Source: an uncultured Kingella sp.
GTDB lineage: Bacteria > Pseudomonadota > Gammaproteobacteria > Burkholderiales > Neisseriaceae
DNA length: 6,289 nt
Direction: 5' to 3'
Assembly (NCBI GenBank): GCA_916720425.1
Contig: CAKARD010000075.1
Location: forward strand, 1 to 6,289
Shown here: positions 1-6,268 of the stretch, in pieces
Layout of the letters: the number at the start of each line of letters is the position of its first letter
Position numbering within the stretch: position 1 is the stretch's first letter
Position numbers and translations under genes: made by a program
The notes under the pieces: generated by a model
Seen by the model: only the letters and a program-made list of their open reading frames with translations
Told to the model about the DNA's origin: nothing
Databases searched by the model: none

Positions 1-447
1 CGTGAAGCCTTGAACGGCCTAGATGTGCGTTTGCCACAGACACAACAATCCCCCAGTACAGTCATGACCAACTGGTTATTGCGTGCAGCAGCAGAAGGGG
101 GGTTTGAGTTTGGAACCGATTGTGAGCTAAAAGGCATGGGTGATAATGCTCCCATTATTAAAATTACTAAGCAAGATTTAACCACTCAAGAAGTTGTGCA
201 GCATATAAAAAACGGTAAAACCGTAACACAACTGGGTTTAGTTTGGCGTAATCAAATTGCTTTTGTGTTAACTGAGCAGTTTACACTTAAACGTATTCAA
301 TATTTAGATATTCTACAAAAAGAAGTAGAGCAGCAGGGTGAGGATATGGCTAGTTTGGCATGGGCAACACAAATTATCATGGCCCAAAATATCGGAGAAA
401 TGATTAATGAATTAACTGTCTATTTAGGTGGTTGGAAAAAGGATTAA
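1..447 (+). CDS. rdgC: Recombination-associated protein RdgC, C-terminal part (5' end outside window)
   Basis: The frame is open from base 1 to a TAA at 445-447, giving 148 visible residues. This is about half of the ~300-residue RdgC family, so the gene starts upstream of the window and the first in-frame TTG is not its start. I recognise the family from the block MTNWLL, then FEFGTDCELKG, a KQDL segment, the GKTVTQLGLVWRNQIAFVLT strand pattern and the LKRIQYLDIL helix, which are typical of the RdgC C-terminal half. RdgC is a dimeric ring-shaped double-stranded DNA-binding protein of the nucleoid that limits RecA access to DNA. In Neisseria it has been linked to pilin antigenic variation (known for the family, not visible here). 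The next gene begins 4 nt after the stop, which suggests co-transcription. Identity rests on recalled family pattern, without an alignment. Confidence 0.85.
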   Translation, partial: REALNGLDVRLPQTQQSPSTVMTNWLLRAAAEGGFEFGTDCELKGMGDNAPIIKITKQDLTTQEVVQHIKNGKTVTQLGLVWRNQIAFVLTEQFTLKRIQYLDILQKEVEQQGEDMASLAWATQIIMAQNIGEMINELTVYLGGWKKD

Positions 448-454
448 TATTGTG
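436..454 (+). promoter_or_regulatory. Ribosome binding site deciding the GTG start of the MORN protein
   Basis: AAGGA at 439-443 lies inside the last codons of rdgC and is followed after 8 nt by GTG at 452. The spacing is near optimal, whereas the upstream in-frame GTG at 428 has no comparable purine block before it. Placement within the rdgC 3' end suggests translational coupling. Confidence 0.6.
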
Positions 455-847
455 AAATATGGTTTATTTGCTCTATTACTACTCTGCTATATGCCCATAA
501 TATTTGCTGAGCATTTAATTTATCATGCTTGTGATTACCAAGGCCAGATTGCAGAAGGCAAACCTCATGGCAAGGGTGCATTAATTTGCCCTGATGGACA
601 AATTTATACAGGTCAATTTGTCAATGGAGCGTTTCATGGGAAGGGACAGTATATTATTCCAAATAAACAAGGTATTAACATTACACCTTTTAGTTTAAAC
701 AGCGATAAACTTAAGGGAATGGTATTAGATGGAAATTTTTCCAAAGGAATGGCCAATGGTAAATTTAAGGTTTATCAAAATGGAAAACACATGTTTAATT
801 TTACGTTTAAAAATGGTATTGCCATAGATATGAAATTGGCAAAATAG
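452..847 (+). CDS. Small exported MORN-repeat protein
   Basis: A 131-residue protein starting at GTG 452. I prefer this start because AAGGA at 439-443 lies 8 nt upstream and because it places a clean signal peptide at the N terminus: K2, a hydrophobic core at residues 4-18, and likely cleavage after FA at residue 19. An in-frame GTG at 428 would add eight residues before the signal and overlap rdgC by 20 nt. The mature part has MORN-type repeats: residues 29-50 (YQGQ, GKPHGKG, PDGQ), residues 52-74 (YTGQ, GAFHGKG) and a weaker third copy at 92-112 (LDGN, GMANGKF, NGK). MORN repeats form short beta-hairpins and are found in many unrelated proteins, so they do not give a function. C27 and C46 in the mature part could form a disulfide in the periplasm. 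It lies 4 nt after rdgC and 8 nt before dcd. The signal and repeats are seen directly; the role is unknown. Confidence 0.8.
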   Translation: MKYGLFALLLLCYMPIIFAEHLIYHACDYQGQIAEGKPHGKGALICPDGQIYTGQFVNGAFHGKGQYIIPNKQGINITPFSLNSDKLKGMVLDGNFSKGMANGKFKVYQNGKHMFNFTFKNGIAIDMKLAK

Positions 848-855
848 GAAAAAAA

Positions 856-1422
856 ATGAGCATCAAATCAGATAAATGGATACGCCATATGTCACAAGAA
901 TATGGCATGATTGAACCATTTGAACCCAAACAAATCAAAGAAATAGACGGTAAAAAAATTATTTCTTATGGCACATCTAGCTATGGTTATGACATCCGTT
1001 GTGCTAACGAATTTAAAATTTTCACTAATATTAATAGTACGATTGTTGATCCAAAAAATTTTGATCCGCGCAATTTTGTAACCGTAGAAGATGAATTTTG
1101 TATTATTCCTCCAAATTCCTTTGCTTTGGCACGAACGGTAGAATATTTCCGTATTCCACGTAATATATTAACTGTTTGTTTGGGTAAATCTACTTATGCC
1201 CGTTGCGGCATTATCGTTAACGTTACACCCTTTGAACCTGAATGGGAAGGGTATGTAACCTTAGAGTTTTCTAATACAACGCCATTGCCCGCTAAAATTT
1301 ATTCAGGAGAAGGGGTGGCTCAAGTATTGTTTTTTGAAAGCGACGAGGTATGCGAAACCTCCTATAAAGATCGAAATGGCAAATATATGGGACAAACAGG
1401 CGTTACTTTACCCAAAACCTAA
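856..1422 (+). CDS. dcd: dCTP deaminase
   Basis: Deaminates dCTP to dUTP and ammonia, feeding dUTPase and thymidylate synthase for dTTP supply; it is a cytosolic homotrimer. The 188-residue length is normal for the Gram-negative monofunctional family (about 188-195). Visible landmarks are the N-terminal MSIKSDKWIR and GMIEPFEP, SYGYDIRC at 42-49, GKSTYARCG at 110-118 (S112 and R116 match the nucleotide-binding Ser and Arg of E. coli Dcd) and EWEGYVTLEFSNT at 129-141. Here E137 corresponds to catalytic Glu138 of E. coli. The C-terminal GKYMGQTG tail at 175-182 is the segment that closes over the nucleotide. AGGA at 846-849, 6 nt before the ATG, serves as ribosome binding site; it overlaps the stop of the previous gene and is followed by a run of eight A. 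The protein looks complete and functional. Confidence 0.96.
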   Translation: MSIKSDKWIRHMSQEYGMIEPFEPKQIKEIDGKKIISYGTSSYGYDIRCANEFKIFTNINSTIVDPKNFDPRNFVTVEDEFCIIPPNSFALARTVEYFRIPRNILTVCLGKSTYARCGIIVNVTPFEPEWEGYVTLEFSNTTPLPAKIYSGEGVAQVLFFESDEVCETSYKDRNGKYMGQTGVTLPKT

Positions 1423-1437
1423 ATCATTGTTAAAAAT

Positions 1438-2052
1438 ATGAATAAATCTCCTGATGCTTATTCTCAACTCATCCAAGCGTTACGTGTTTTTCCCAATGTG
1501 GGACCAAAAACCGCACAACGCATGGCGCATACTTTATTGCATGAAAAACGCGATGGAGCAGAACAATTATTATATGCTATTGATTATGCGCTAAAACAAA
1601 TACGTCATTGTCAGTTATGTAATAATTTTTGCGAAGATGAGATTTGCGCCATGTGTCGCGATCCGCAGCGTGATCCTACTCGTTTAATGATAGTGCATTT
1701 ACCAGGTGATATTGCTGCAATGGAGAGTGCGCATTGTCATGATGGTGTATATTTTGTCTTGATGGGATATGTCAATCCAACACAAAATAAAGATTTACGC
1801 TATATTGCTTTAGAAGCGTTAATTAAGAGACTAAATCATTCCTCAATAAGAGAAATTATTATTGCCACTGCATTTACAGCAGAAGGTGATGCTACAGCCT
1901 ATATTATCAGTGAGTTATTGAAGAATACTTCATATAAACTGAGTCGTTTAGCACGAGGCATGCCACTGGGCAGCGAGTTAGAATACGTAGATGCGGGTAC
2001 ATTGGCGCATGCGGTTTATGCCAGACAAAATATACAGGAATCACAAAAATGA
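1438..2052 (+). CDS. recR: Recombination mediator protein RecR
   Basis: RecR acts with RecF and RecO to load RecA on SSB-coated single-stranded DNA at gaps during recombinational repair. The 204 residues match the family length (about 198-204). Domains in order: a helix-hairpin-helix at about 17-33 (FPNVGPKTAQRMA), a C4 zinc finger with C58, C61, C70 and C73, a Toprim domain from about 82 to 177, and the C-terminal GSELEYVDAGTLAHAV segment at 178-193 that belongs to the Walker B-like/oligomerisation region. The usual Toprim VESPAD is replaced by VHLPGD at 86-91, so the conserved Glu is H87, and the usual GIGP stretch is missing after VNP. This matches what I recall of neisserial RecR. The ATG at 1438 agrees with the family N terminus although no clear Shine-Dalgarno sequence precedes it. 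Its stop overlaps the next start by 4 nt. Confidence 0.96.
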   Translation: MNKSPDAYSQLIQALRVFPNVGPKTAQRMAHTLLHEKRDGAEQLLYAIDYALKQIRHCQLCNNFCEDEICAMCRDPQRDPTRLMIVHLPGDIAAMESAHCHDGVYFVLMGYVNPTQNKDLRYIALEALIKRLNHSSIREIIIATAFTAEGDATAYIISELLKNTSYKLSRLARGMPLGSELEYVDAGTLAHAVYARQNIQESQK

Positions 2053-2690
2053 TAAAGCGTTTGGGTCTATTTGGACTTTGTGTTTGGATTTTAAGTGGTT
2101 GTTATGCAGAAGCGGATTCTTCAGAACAGATAACTGCAGCAAGTGTTGTTATTAGCAGCACACCAGCTGTGGTTCAGCAAATTCAACCACGATGGGTTTT
2201 ACGGGATAAAGCAGTATTAAAACAAGCACAACAAAGCTTGCACCAATTACCAAATTTACGTGATAAAACCATTTTAGTTTATGACAAAATACACTTTTTT
2301 GATGGTACCCGCCCACGCATAGAATTGAGCATACAAGATCCTAATAATCCTGAACAATTACTCTTTTATACTTATGAAAATGGTACTTGGAGTGTTTCCA
2401 TAGTTGAAGAAACAATTAAAAACCTTAATCAAAAAGTCATCAATCTAGACCAAATAGATTTTTCACAAGCGGCAGATATTGCCAAAACTTGGGCGCATAA
2501 AGCCCAAGAGGTTCAGGCGGTAGAAACCACACCTTATTATGTAGCGTGGGTTTATCTGCCCAAACAAAGTAAAATTTTTTGGCATACACCAACGCTGGAA
2601 GCCGTGGGTAAGCAGTATTATTTAAGCTGTCATCAAAATGGAGAGATATGGGAATTTAAACGCATTGCAGGGCAAGATAAGGATGAATGA
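2049..2690 (+). CDS. Predicted lipoprotein of unknown function, coupled to ntrY
   Basis: A 213-residue protein I do not recognise. The N terminus is a lipoprotein signal: K3 and R4, a hydrophobic stretch at 5-15, then the lipobox LSGC with the lipidated cysteine at C18. Residue 19 is Tyr rather than Asp, so the inner-membrane retention signal of E. coli is absent and an outer-membrane location is possible. The mature part is soluble. It has two similar-looking strand-rich stretches, RIELSIQDPNNPEQLLFY plus TYENGTW near 90-115 and YYVAWVYLP to GEIWEFKRI near 163-206, separated by helices, which could be a repeated fold. The start is supported by AGGA at 2036-2039, 9 nt upstream, and an ATGA overlap with recR; its own stop overlaps ntrY the same way. 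Other betaproteobacteria carry a DUF4390-type protein before ntrY; I do not see that family's pattern here. A role with the NtrY periplasmic sensor is inference from position. Confidence 0.8.
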   Translation: MIKRLGLFGLCVWILSGCYAEADSSEQITAASVVISSTPAVVQQIQPRWVLRDKAVLKQAQQSLHQLPNLRDKTILVYDKIHFFDGTRPRIELSIQDPNNPEQLLFYTYENGTWSVSIVEETIKNLNQKVINLDQIDFSQAADIAKTWAHKAQEVQAVETTPYYVAWVYLPKQSKIFWHTPTLEAVGKQYYLSCHQNGEIWEFKRIAGQDKDE

Positions 2691-4807
2691 TGCAACGATT
2701 TTTGTGGATTTGTGGCATATTGGCATTTGCTGCCATGTATTTTTTAACTGAATCTACCGATAACGATAGCCATTTTGCAGCTTATTTTTGGATATGGGTG
2801 ATAGCATCAGGTGTATTGGCTTTAGTCATGTTTAGCGTCATTGTGCTATACATTACACAAATTATCCGAGACAAACAAAATCGTGTATTTGGCTCACAGA
2901 TTGCGCGAAGATTAACCGTAATGTTTATGTTTGTTTCTGCCTTGCCTGCATTATTTTTATTAGGTGTATCCGCACAATTTATTTCACATAGTATCAACTC
3001 TTGGTTTGGTGATGATACCAAACAAGCATTGGAACGCAGCCTAAAATTAAGCCAAAGTGCATTAGAAAATACAGGCAAACGAACCGAAAAAGAAGCGCAA
3101 ATTATCCGCAATTTGTTAATAGTACGTGCCATGCAGCAGCAAGATTTTGATCCTATTTGGCAAACTCCTCAAGCAAAAAAATTTGTACAATTAGTTATAT
3201 GGGATTTTGAACATCTCAAACTTGAACAAGAATTTAACCCACAAATATTACCTAGTGTATATTTGGATAACCAAATTATTCATCAATTACAAGAGAAGGA
3301 CGGTTTTTATTATACTGAAACCATTAATAATATCTTGTATACATCAGGCTGGTTAAGTTTACCCAATAAGTATCAGGGGAAACGATATGTTTTGTTTTTT
3401 CGCCAAGCTGTGCCACATAATATTGCCGAAGATGCGCAATTAATAGAGGCAGCTTGGGCTAAATATGCAGAGTTGGTATTTGCTAAAAGTGGTTTACAAA
3501 CCTTTTTTTTAGTAACCTTATTAATTGCAGCATTATTGGCTATTTTATTAGGTCTCTTGATTGCATTACGTTTTTCGCAAAGATTTGTTGCGCCTATTTT
3601 ATCGTTAGCAGATGGAGCGCGTTCAGTAGCACAAAGTGATTTTAGTTGCCGTATTCCTATTCACAACAAAGATGAATTGGGACAACTGGCAGGACTATTT
3701 AATCACATGATAGAACAACTTGCTATTGCCAAGCAATCTGATGAACAACATCGCCAAGAACAAGAGGCCGTGCTTCATTATTTAGAACGCGTTTTAGCCA
3801 GCTTAAGCACAGGTGTCATTACCTTAGATTATCATGGTCGGTTAAACACCTATAATCCCATTGCTGAACAACTATTAGATATTAATTTATCAAAGTTAAT
3901 CGGCAAAAATGTCTTAGAATGGACAAATCAATCACCGCAACATATTGCTGCAGCCGAAGTCTTGACACAATTGATTGCCAGTGAAACTCAGGATAAAAAC
4001 TTAGAGATTACTTATCTTGCTAAAGATGAAAGTCGTATACTATTAGGCAAAGCCATTCGTTTACCCGAAGAAAATGGGAACGGATTAATTTTAGTATTTG
4101 ACAACATCACTTTATTGGTTGCGGCGCAAAAAGAGGCGGCATGGGGTGAGGTGGCCAAGCGTTTAGCACATGAGATCCGTAACCCTCTTACGCCTATCCA
4201 ATTATCAGCTGAACGATTGGCATGGAAATTGCAAGATAAATTAGAAGATAAAGACAAGCAAATTTTAATTAAATCAACCGATACCATTATCAAACAAGTA
4301 GCGGCACTCAAAGAAATGGTAGAAGCTTTCAGAAATTATGCTCGTGCGCCATATTTAAAGCTACGTGAACTCAATTTAAATGCATTAATTACAGAAGTGT
4401 TAGTATTGTATGAAAGTAGCCCATGTATTTTTACTGCAAATTTATGTAAAATGCCTGTGTATTTAAAAGCCGATGCCACTGCTATGCGACAAGTTCTACA
4501 TAATCTACTGAAAAATGCCGCTGAAGCCGCACAAAGCGATGCAGAACCCCAAGTTATTATCAATACTGATGTAGACACACGGGGAAATAAATATTTAATC
4601 GTGCAAAATAATGGCACACGATTTAGCACACATATGTTACAACGCGCCTTTGAACCTTATATTACAGATAAACCCACTGGTACAGGTTTAGGTTTGTCTG
4701 TGGTAAAAAAAATAATAGAAGACCATGGTGGTCAAATCACACTTGCTAATCAAGAACCTTTTGGTGCTTGTGTGAGTATATATTTCCCATCAATAGAGAC
4801 GACATAA
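2687..4807 (+). CDS. ntrY: NtrY-type membrane sensor histidine kinase
   Basis: A 706-residue sensor kinase of the NtrY type, partner of the NtrX encoded just downstream. Hydrophobic segments lie at about 4-20, 31-57, 76-100 and 271-295. Residues 101-270 form a large region between segments 3 and 4, most likely periplasmic. Then follow a HAMP linker (about 296-348), a PAS domain (about 362-475, GVITLDYHGRLNTYNPIAE) and the HisKA domain with H495 in AHEIRNPLTPI. The HATPase domain has an N box around LHNLLKNAAEAA (604-615, N610), an F box FEPYITDK and a G2 box GTGLGL (665-670). The G1 box at 639-646 reads VQNNGTRF; the usual adenine-contacting Asp is Asn641 and the second Gly is Arg645, which could weaken ATP binding. 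The start at 2687 overlaps the previous stop (ATGA); the adjacent ATG at 2690 has better spacing from AAGGA (2679-2683). In Neisseria, NtrYX has been linked to respiratory gene control. Confidence 0.93.
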   Translation: MMQRFLWICGILAFAAMYFLTESTDNDSHFAAYFWIWVIASGVLALVMFSVIVLYITQIIRDKQNRVFGSQIARRLTVMFMFVSALPALFLLGVSAQFISHSINSWFGDDTKQALERSLKLSQSALENTGKRTEKEAQIIRNLLIVRAMQQQDFDPIWQTPQAKKFVQLVIWDFEHLKLEQEFNPQILPSVYLDNQIIHQLQEKDGFYYTETINNILYTSGWLSLPNKYQGKRYVLFFRQAVPHNIAEDAQLIEAAWAKYAELVFAKSGLQTFFLVTLLIAALLAILLGLLIALRFSQRFVAPILSLADGARSVAQSDFSCRIPIHNKDELGQLAGLFNHMIEQLAIAKQSDEQHRQEQEAVLHYLERVLASLSTGVITLDYHGRLNTYNPIAEQLLDINLSKLIGKNVLEWTNQSPQHIAAAEVLTQLIASETQDKNLEITYLAKDESRILLGKAIRLPEENGNGLILVFDNITLLVAAQKEAAWGEVAKRLAHEIRNPLTPIQLSAERLAWKLQDKLEDKDKQILIKSTDTIIKQVAALKEMVEAFRNYARAPYLKLRELNLNALITEVLVLYESSPCIFTANLCKMPVYLKADATAMRQVLHNLLKNAAEAAQSDAEPQVIINTDVDTRGNKYLIVQNNGTRFSTHMLQRAFEPYITDKPTGTGLGLSVVKKIIEDHGGQITLANQEPFGACVSIYFPSIETT

Positions 4808-4819
4808 AGAAGCAGCACT

Positions 4820-6127
4820 ATGCGAAGCACAGATATTTTAATTGTAGACGATGAAATTGGCATTCGAGAAGTTTTACAAGAAACTTTAGAAGATGAAGGT
4901 TATAGTGTCTACCTTGCGGAAAACGCCGAACAAGCACGCCAACTACGCAATAAAATGCGCCCAGCTTTAGTGCTATTAGATATTTGGATGCCTGATAGTG
5001 ATGGAATTACTTTATTAAAAGAATGGGCAAAAAATGGGCAACTTTCTATGCCCGTTATTATGATGAGTGGACATGGTAGCATAGATACTGCCGTAGAAGC
5101 GACAAAAATTGGCGCAATAGACTATTTAGAAAAACCCATTCCACTCAAAAAACTATTACAAACGGTAGAGCGGGCATTTCAATATAATGAAACCATACAA
5201 AATCAAAATGTACCCCATGTGGAACAATTAGGTAATAGTCCCGCCATTAAAGAACTAGGTAAGCAAATACTTGCAGCTAGTGAAAAAAAATGTTGTATTT
5301 TATTATTGGGTGAATCTGGGAGTCCATTTGAAACCATTGCTCGTATGTTTCATCGTAATAATACTCCTTGGGTGACATTAACACGTACTGAGCACATTTT
5401 AGAAATGCCTACAGAATTACTCAACCAAGCTACAGATGGTGTGCTGTATTTGGGTGATATTTCACAATACAGCATATCTATGCGCCAAAATGTTGGCTTA
5501 CTTATTGGCAAAGCAGAAAAACATCATACAAGAGTGATTTGTTCTAGCTCCGTGCCTTTGCGGGAATTACTAGACGGTTCAGAGCAAGACACACTTTTGA
5601 TGAATATTCTTTCTACTCATGTACTCAATATTCCGCCATTACGTCATAGAAGTGAAGATATTCCCTTTTTGGTAGGGCAAATTCTCAAAGAATTGAGTGG
5701 CTCAATCAAAGATAATGTGCGTTTTACTAGCTTAGCACTGTCCAAATTACGTCAATATGAATGGCCAGGTAATATGGCACAATTGCGTAACGTAGTGACC
5801 AGTTTAGCCTTAAACACGCAAACAGGTGAAGTTAATGATGGTGCGGTGTCGCGTATACTCAATGAATTTACTCAGGATGAGGAATTATGGGAAAATCCCT
5901 TAGATTTTAATTTTAATTTGCCTCTACGAGAATTACGAGAAGAATTAGAGCGAAGATATTTTGAATTTCATATTCGCCAAGAAAATCATAATATGAGCCG
6001 TGTTGCGCAAAAAGTAGGCTTAGAACGTACGCATTTATATCGAAAATTAAAACAATTGGGTATCACATTTAATCGTCGTAGTAACACAGAAAAAATTAAT
6101 GGCGAAAATGTGGATGAAAAAAATTAA
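4820..6127 (+). CDS. ntrX: NtrX-type response regulator with a degenerate AAA+ domain
   Basis: A 435-residue regulator, shorter than typical NtrX (about 450-470). The receiver (about 4-120) is complete: D10 and D11, phospho-acceptor D54 in LLDIWMPDSDG, S83 and K105 in the EKP motif. The central domain (about 138-348) aligns with the sigma-54 activator AAA+ module, but its ATPase residues are gone. Walker A GESGTGKE is GESGSPFE at 164-171 (Lys to Phe). Walker B GGTLFLDEI is DGVLYLGDI at 206-214 (Asp to Gly). Only 34 residues separate these motifs against roughly 60 normally, and the GAFTGA loop is absent. The FRxDLxYR arginine-finger stretch is replaced by DTLLMNIL, and WPGNVREL is WPGNMAQL (sensor II Arg to Ala). 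The Fis-type HTH at about 376-414 (NMSRVAQKVGLERTHLYRKLKQLGI) is intact. It therefore probably binds DNA under phosphorylation control without driving sigma-54 open-complex formation. It lies 12 nt after ntrY, with a weak AGAAG ribosome site, and is followed by a terminator. Confidence 0.93.
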   Translation: MRSTDILIVDDEIGIREVLQETLEDEGYSVYLAENAEQARQLRNKMRPALVLLDIWMPDSDGITLLKEWAKNGQLSMPVIMMSGHGSIDTAVEATKIGAIDYLEKPIPLKKLLQTVERAFQYNETIQNQNVPHVEQLGNSPAIKELGKQILAASEKKCCILLLGESGSPFETIARMFHRNNTPWVTLTRTEHILEMPTELLNQATDGVLYLGDISQYSISMRQNVGLLIGKAEKHHTRVICSSSVPLRELLDGSEQDTLLMNILSTHVLNIPPLRHRSEDIPFLVGQILKELSGSIKDNVRFTSLALSKLRQYEWPGNMAQLRNVVTSLALNTQTGEVNDGAVSRILNEFTQDEELWENPLDFNFNLPLRELREELERRYFEFHIRQENHNMSRVAQKVGLERTHLYRKLKQLGITFNRRSNTEKINGENVDEKN

Positions 6128-6145
6128 GCAATATAGAATAAAATC

Positions 6146-6177
6146 AAAATGCGTGTCTATATGAACACGCGTTTTTT
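6146..6177 (+). terminator. Rho-independent terminator after ntrX
   Basis: An inverted repeat GCGTGT (6151-6156) and ACACGC (6165-6170) encloses an 8-nt loop. It is extended outward by a T-G wobble and A-T pairs, and runs into six T at 6172-6177. It begins 18 nt after the ntrX stop and would end the transcription unit. On the opposite strand the same stem is followed by TTTTGATTTTA, so weak bidirectional action is possible. Confidence 0.88.
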
Positions 6178-6204
6178 ATTCATAAATTCTTCTTAAGGAG
6201 AACC

Positions 6205-6252
6205 ATGCTATTGTGTAAAATTGTCATATCTATAAATCTCAACCATTGTTAA
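6205..6252 (+). CDS. Possible 15-codon micro-ORF or leader peptide
   Basis: A strong Shine-Dalgarno sequence, AAGGAG at 6195-6200, is followed after 4 nt by ATG at 6205. The frame encodes MLLCKIVISINLNHC and stops at TAA 6250-6252, inside the hairpin that begins at 6239. No run of one amino acid suggests classical amino-acid attenuation. The ribosome site is the best in the window, which argues against pure chance, but the spacing is slightly short and the ORF is very small. It may be a leader peptide for a gene beyond the window, a remnant 5' end of a lost gene, or chance. Confidence 0.25.
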   Translation: MLLCKIVISINLNHC

Positions 6253-6268
6253 TAGTAACAATGGTTGA
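6239..6268. repeat. Perfect 13-bp inverted repeat with 4-nt loop
   Basis: TCAACCATTGTTA at 6239-6251 pairs perfectly with TAACAATGGTTGA at 6256-6268 around the loop ATAG. There is no T-run after it on either strand, so it is not an ordinary intrinsic terminator. It could be a leader-RNA hairpin, an operator for a dimeric regulator, or a copy of a dispersed palindromic repeat. Only one copy is seen in the window. Confidence 0.75.

Noticed and set aside
428..454. Earlier GTG start at 428 for the MORN protein
   Set aside because: It would overlap rdgC by 20 nt and put extra residues before the signal peptide, and it lacks the good ribosome site that serves GTG 452.
480..492. Lipobox at Cys12 of the MORN protein
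   Set aside because: The residue before the cysteine is Leu rather than Ala, Gly or Ser, and the cysteine sits in the middle of the hydrophobic core, so it looks like an ordinary signal peptide.
2782..3132. 116-codon open frame on the - strand inside ntrY
   Set aside because: It is antisense to the membrane segments of a clear histidine kinase, has low-complexity composition and no ribosome site, so it is a shadow frame.
4012..4629. Two ~100-codon open frames on the - strand (4012-4311 and 4336-4629)
   Set aside because: Both lie opposite conserved PAS, HisKA and HATPase coding sequence of ntrY and resemble no family; they are reverse-strand shadows.
4820..6127. ntrX as a frameshifted pseudogene
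   Set aside because: The frame is uninterrupted, homologous positions continue in frame through the A8 run, and receiver and HTH residues are conserved, so it is a remodelled intact gene.
6180..6230. Short - strand frame starting near 6227
   Set aside because: Only 15 codons, with no convincing ribosome site and no family; less supported than the + strand micro-ORF.
6209..6236. Sigma-70 promoter with TATAAA at 6231-6236
   Set aside because: The possible -35 sequences at 16-17 nt spacing match the consensus poorly, and TTGTGT at 6211 is only 14 nt away.
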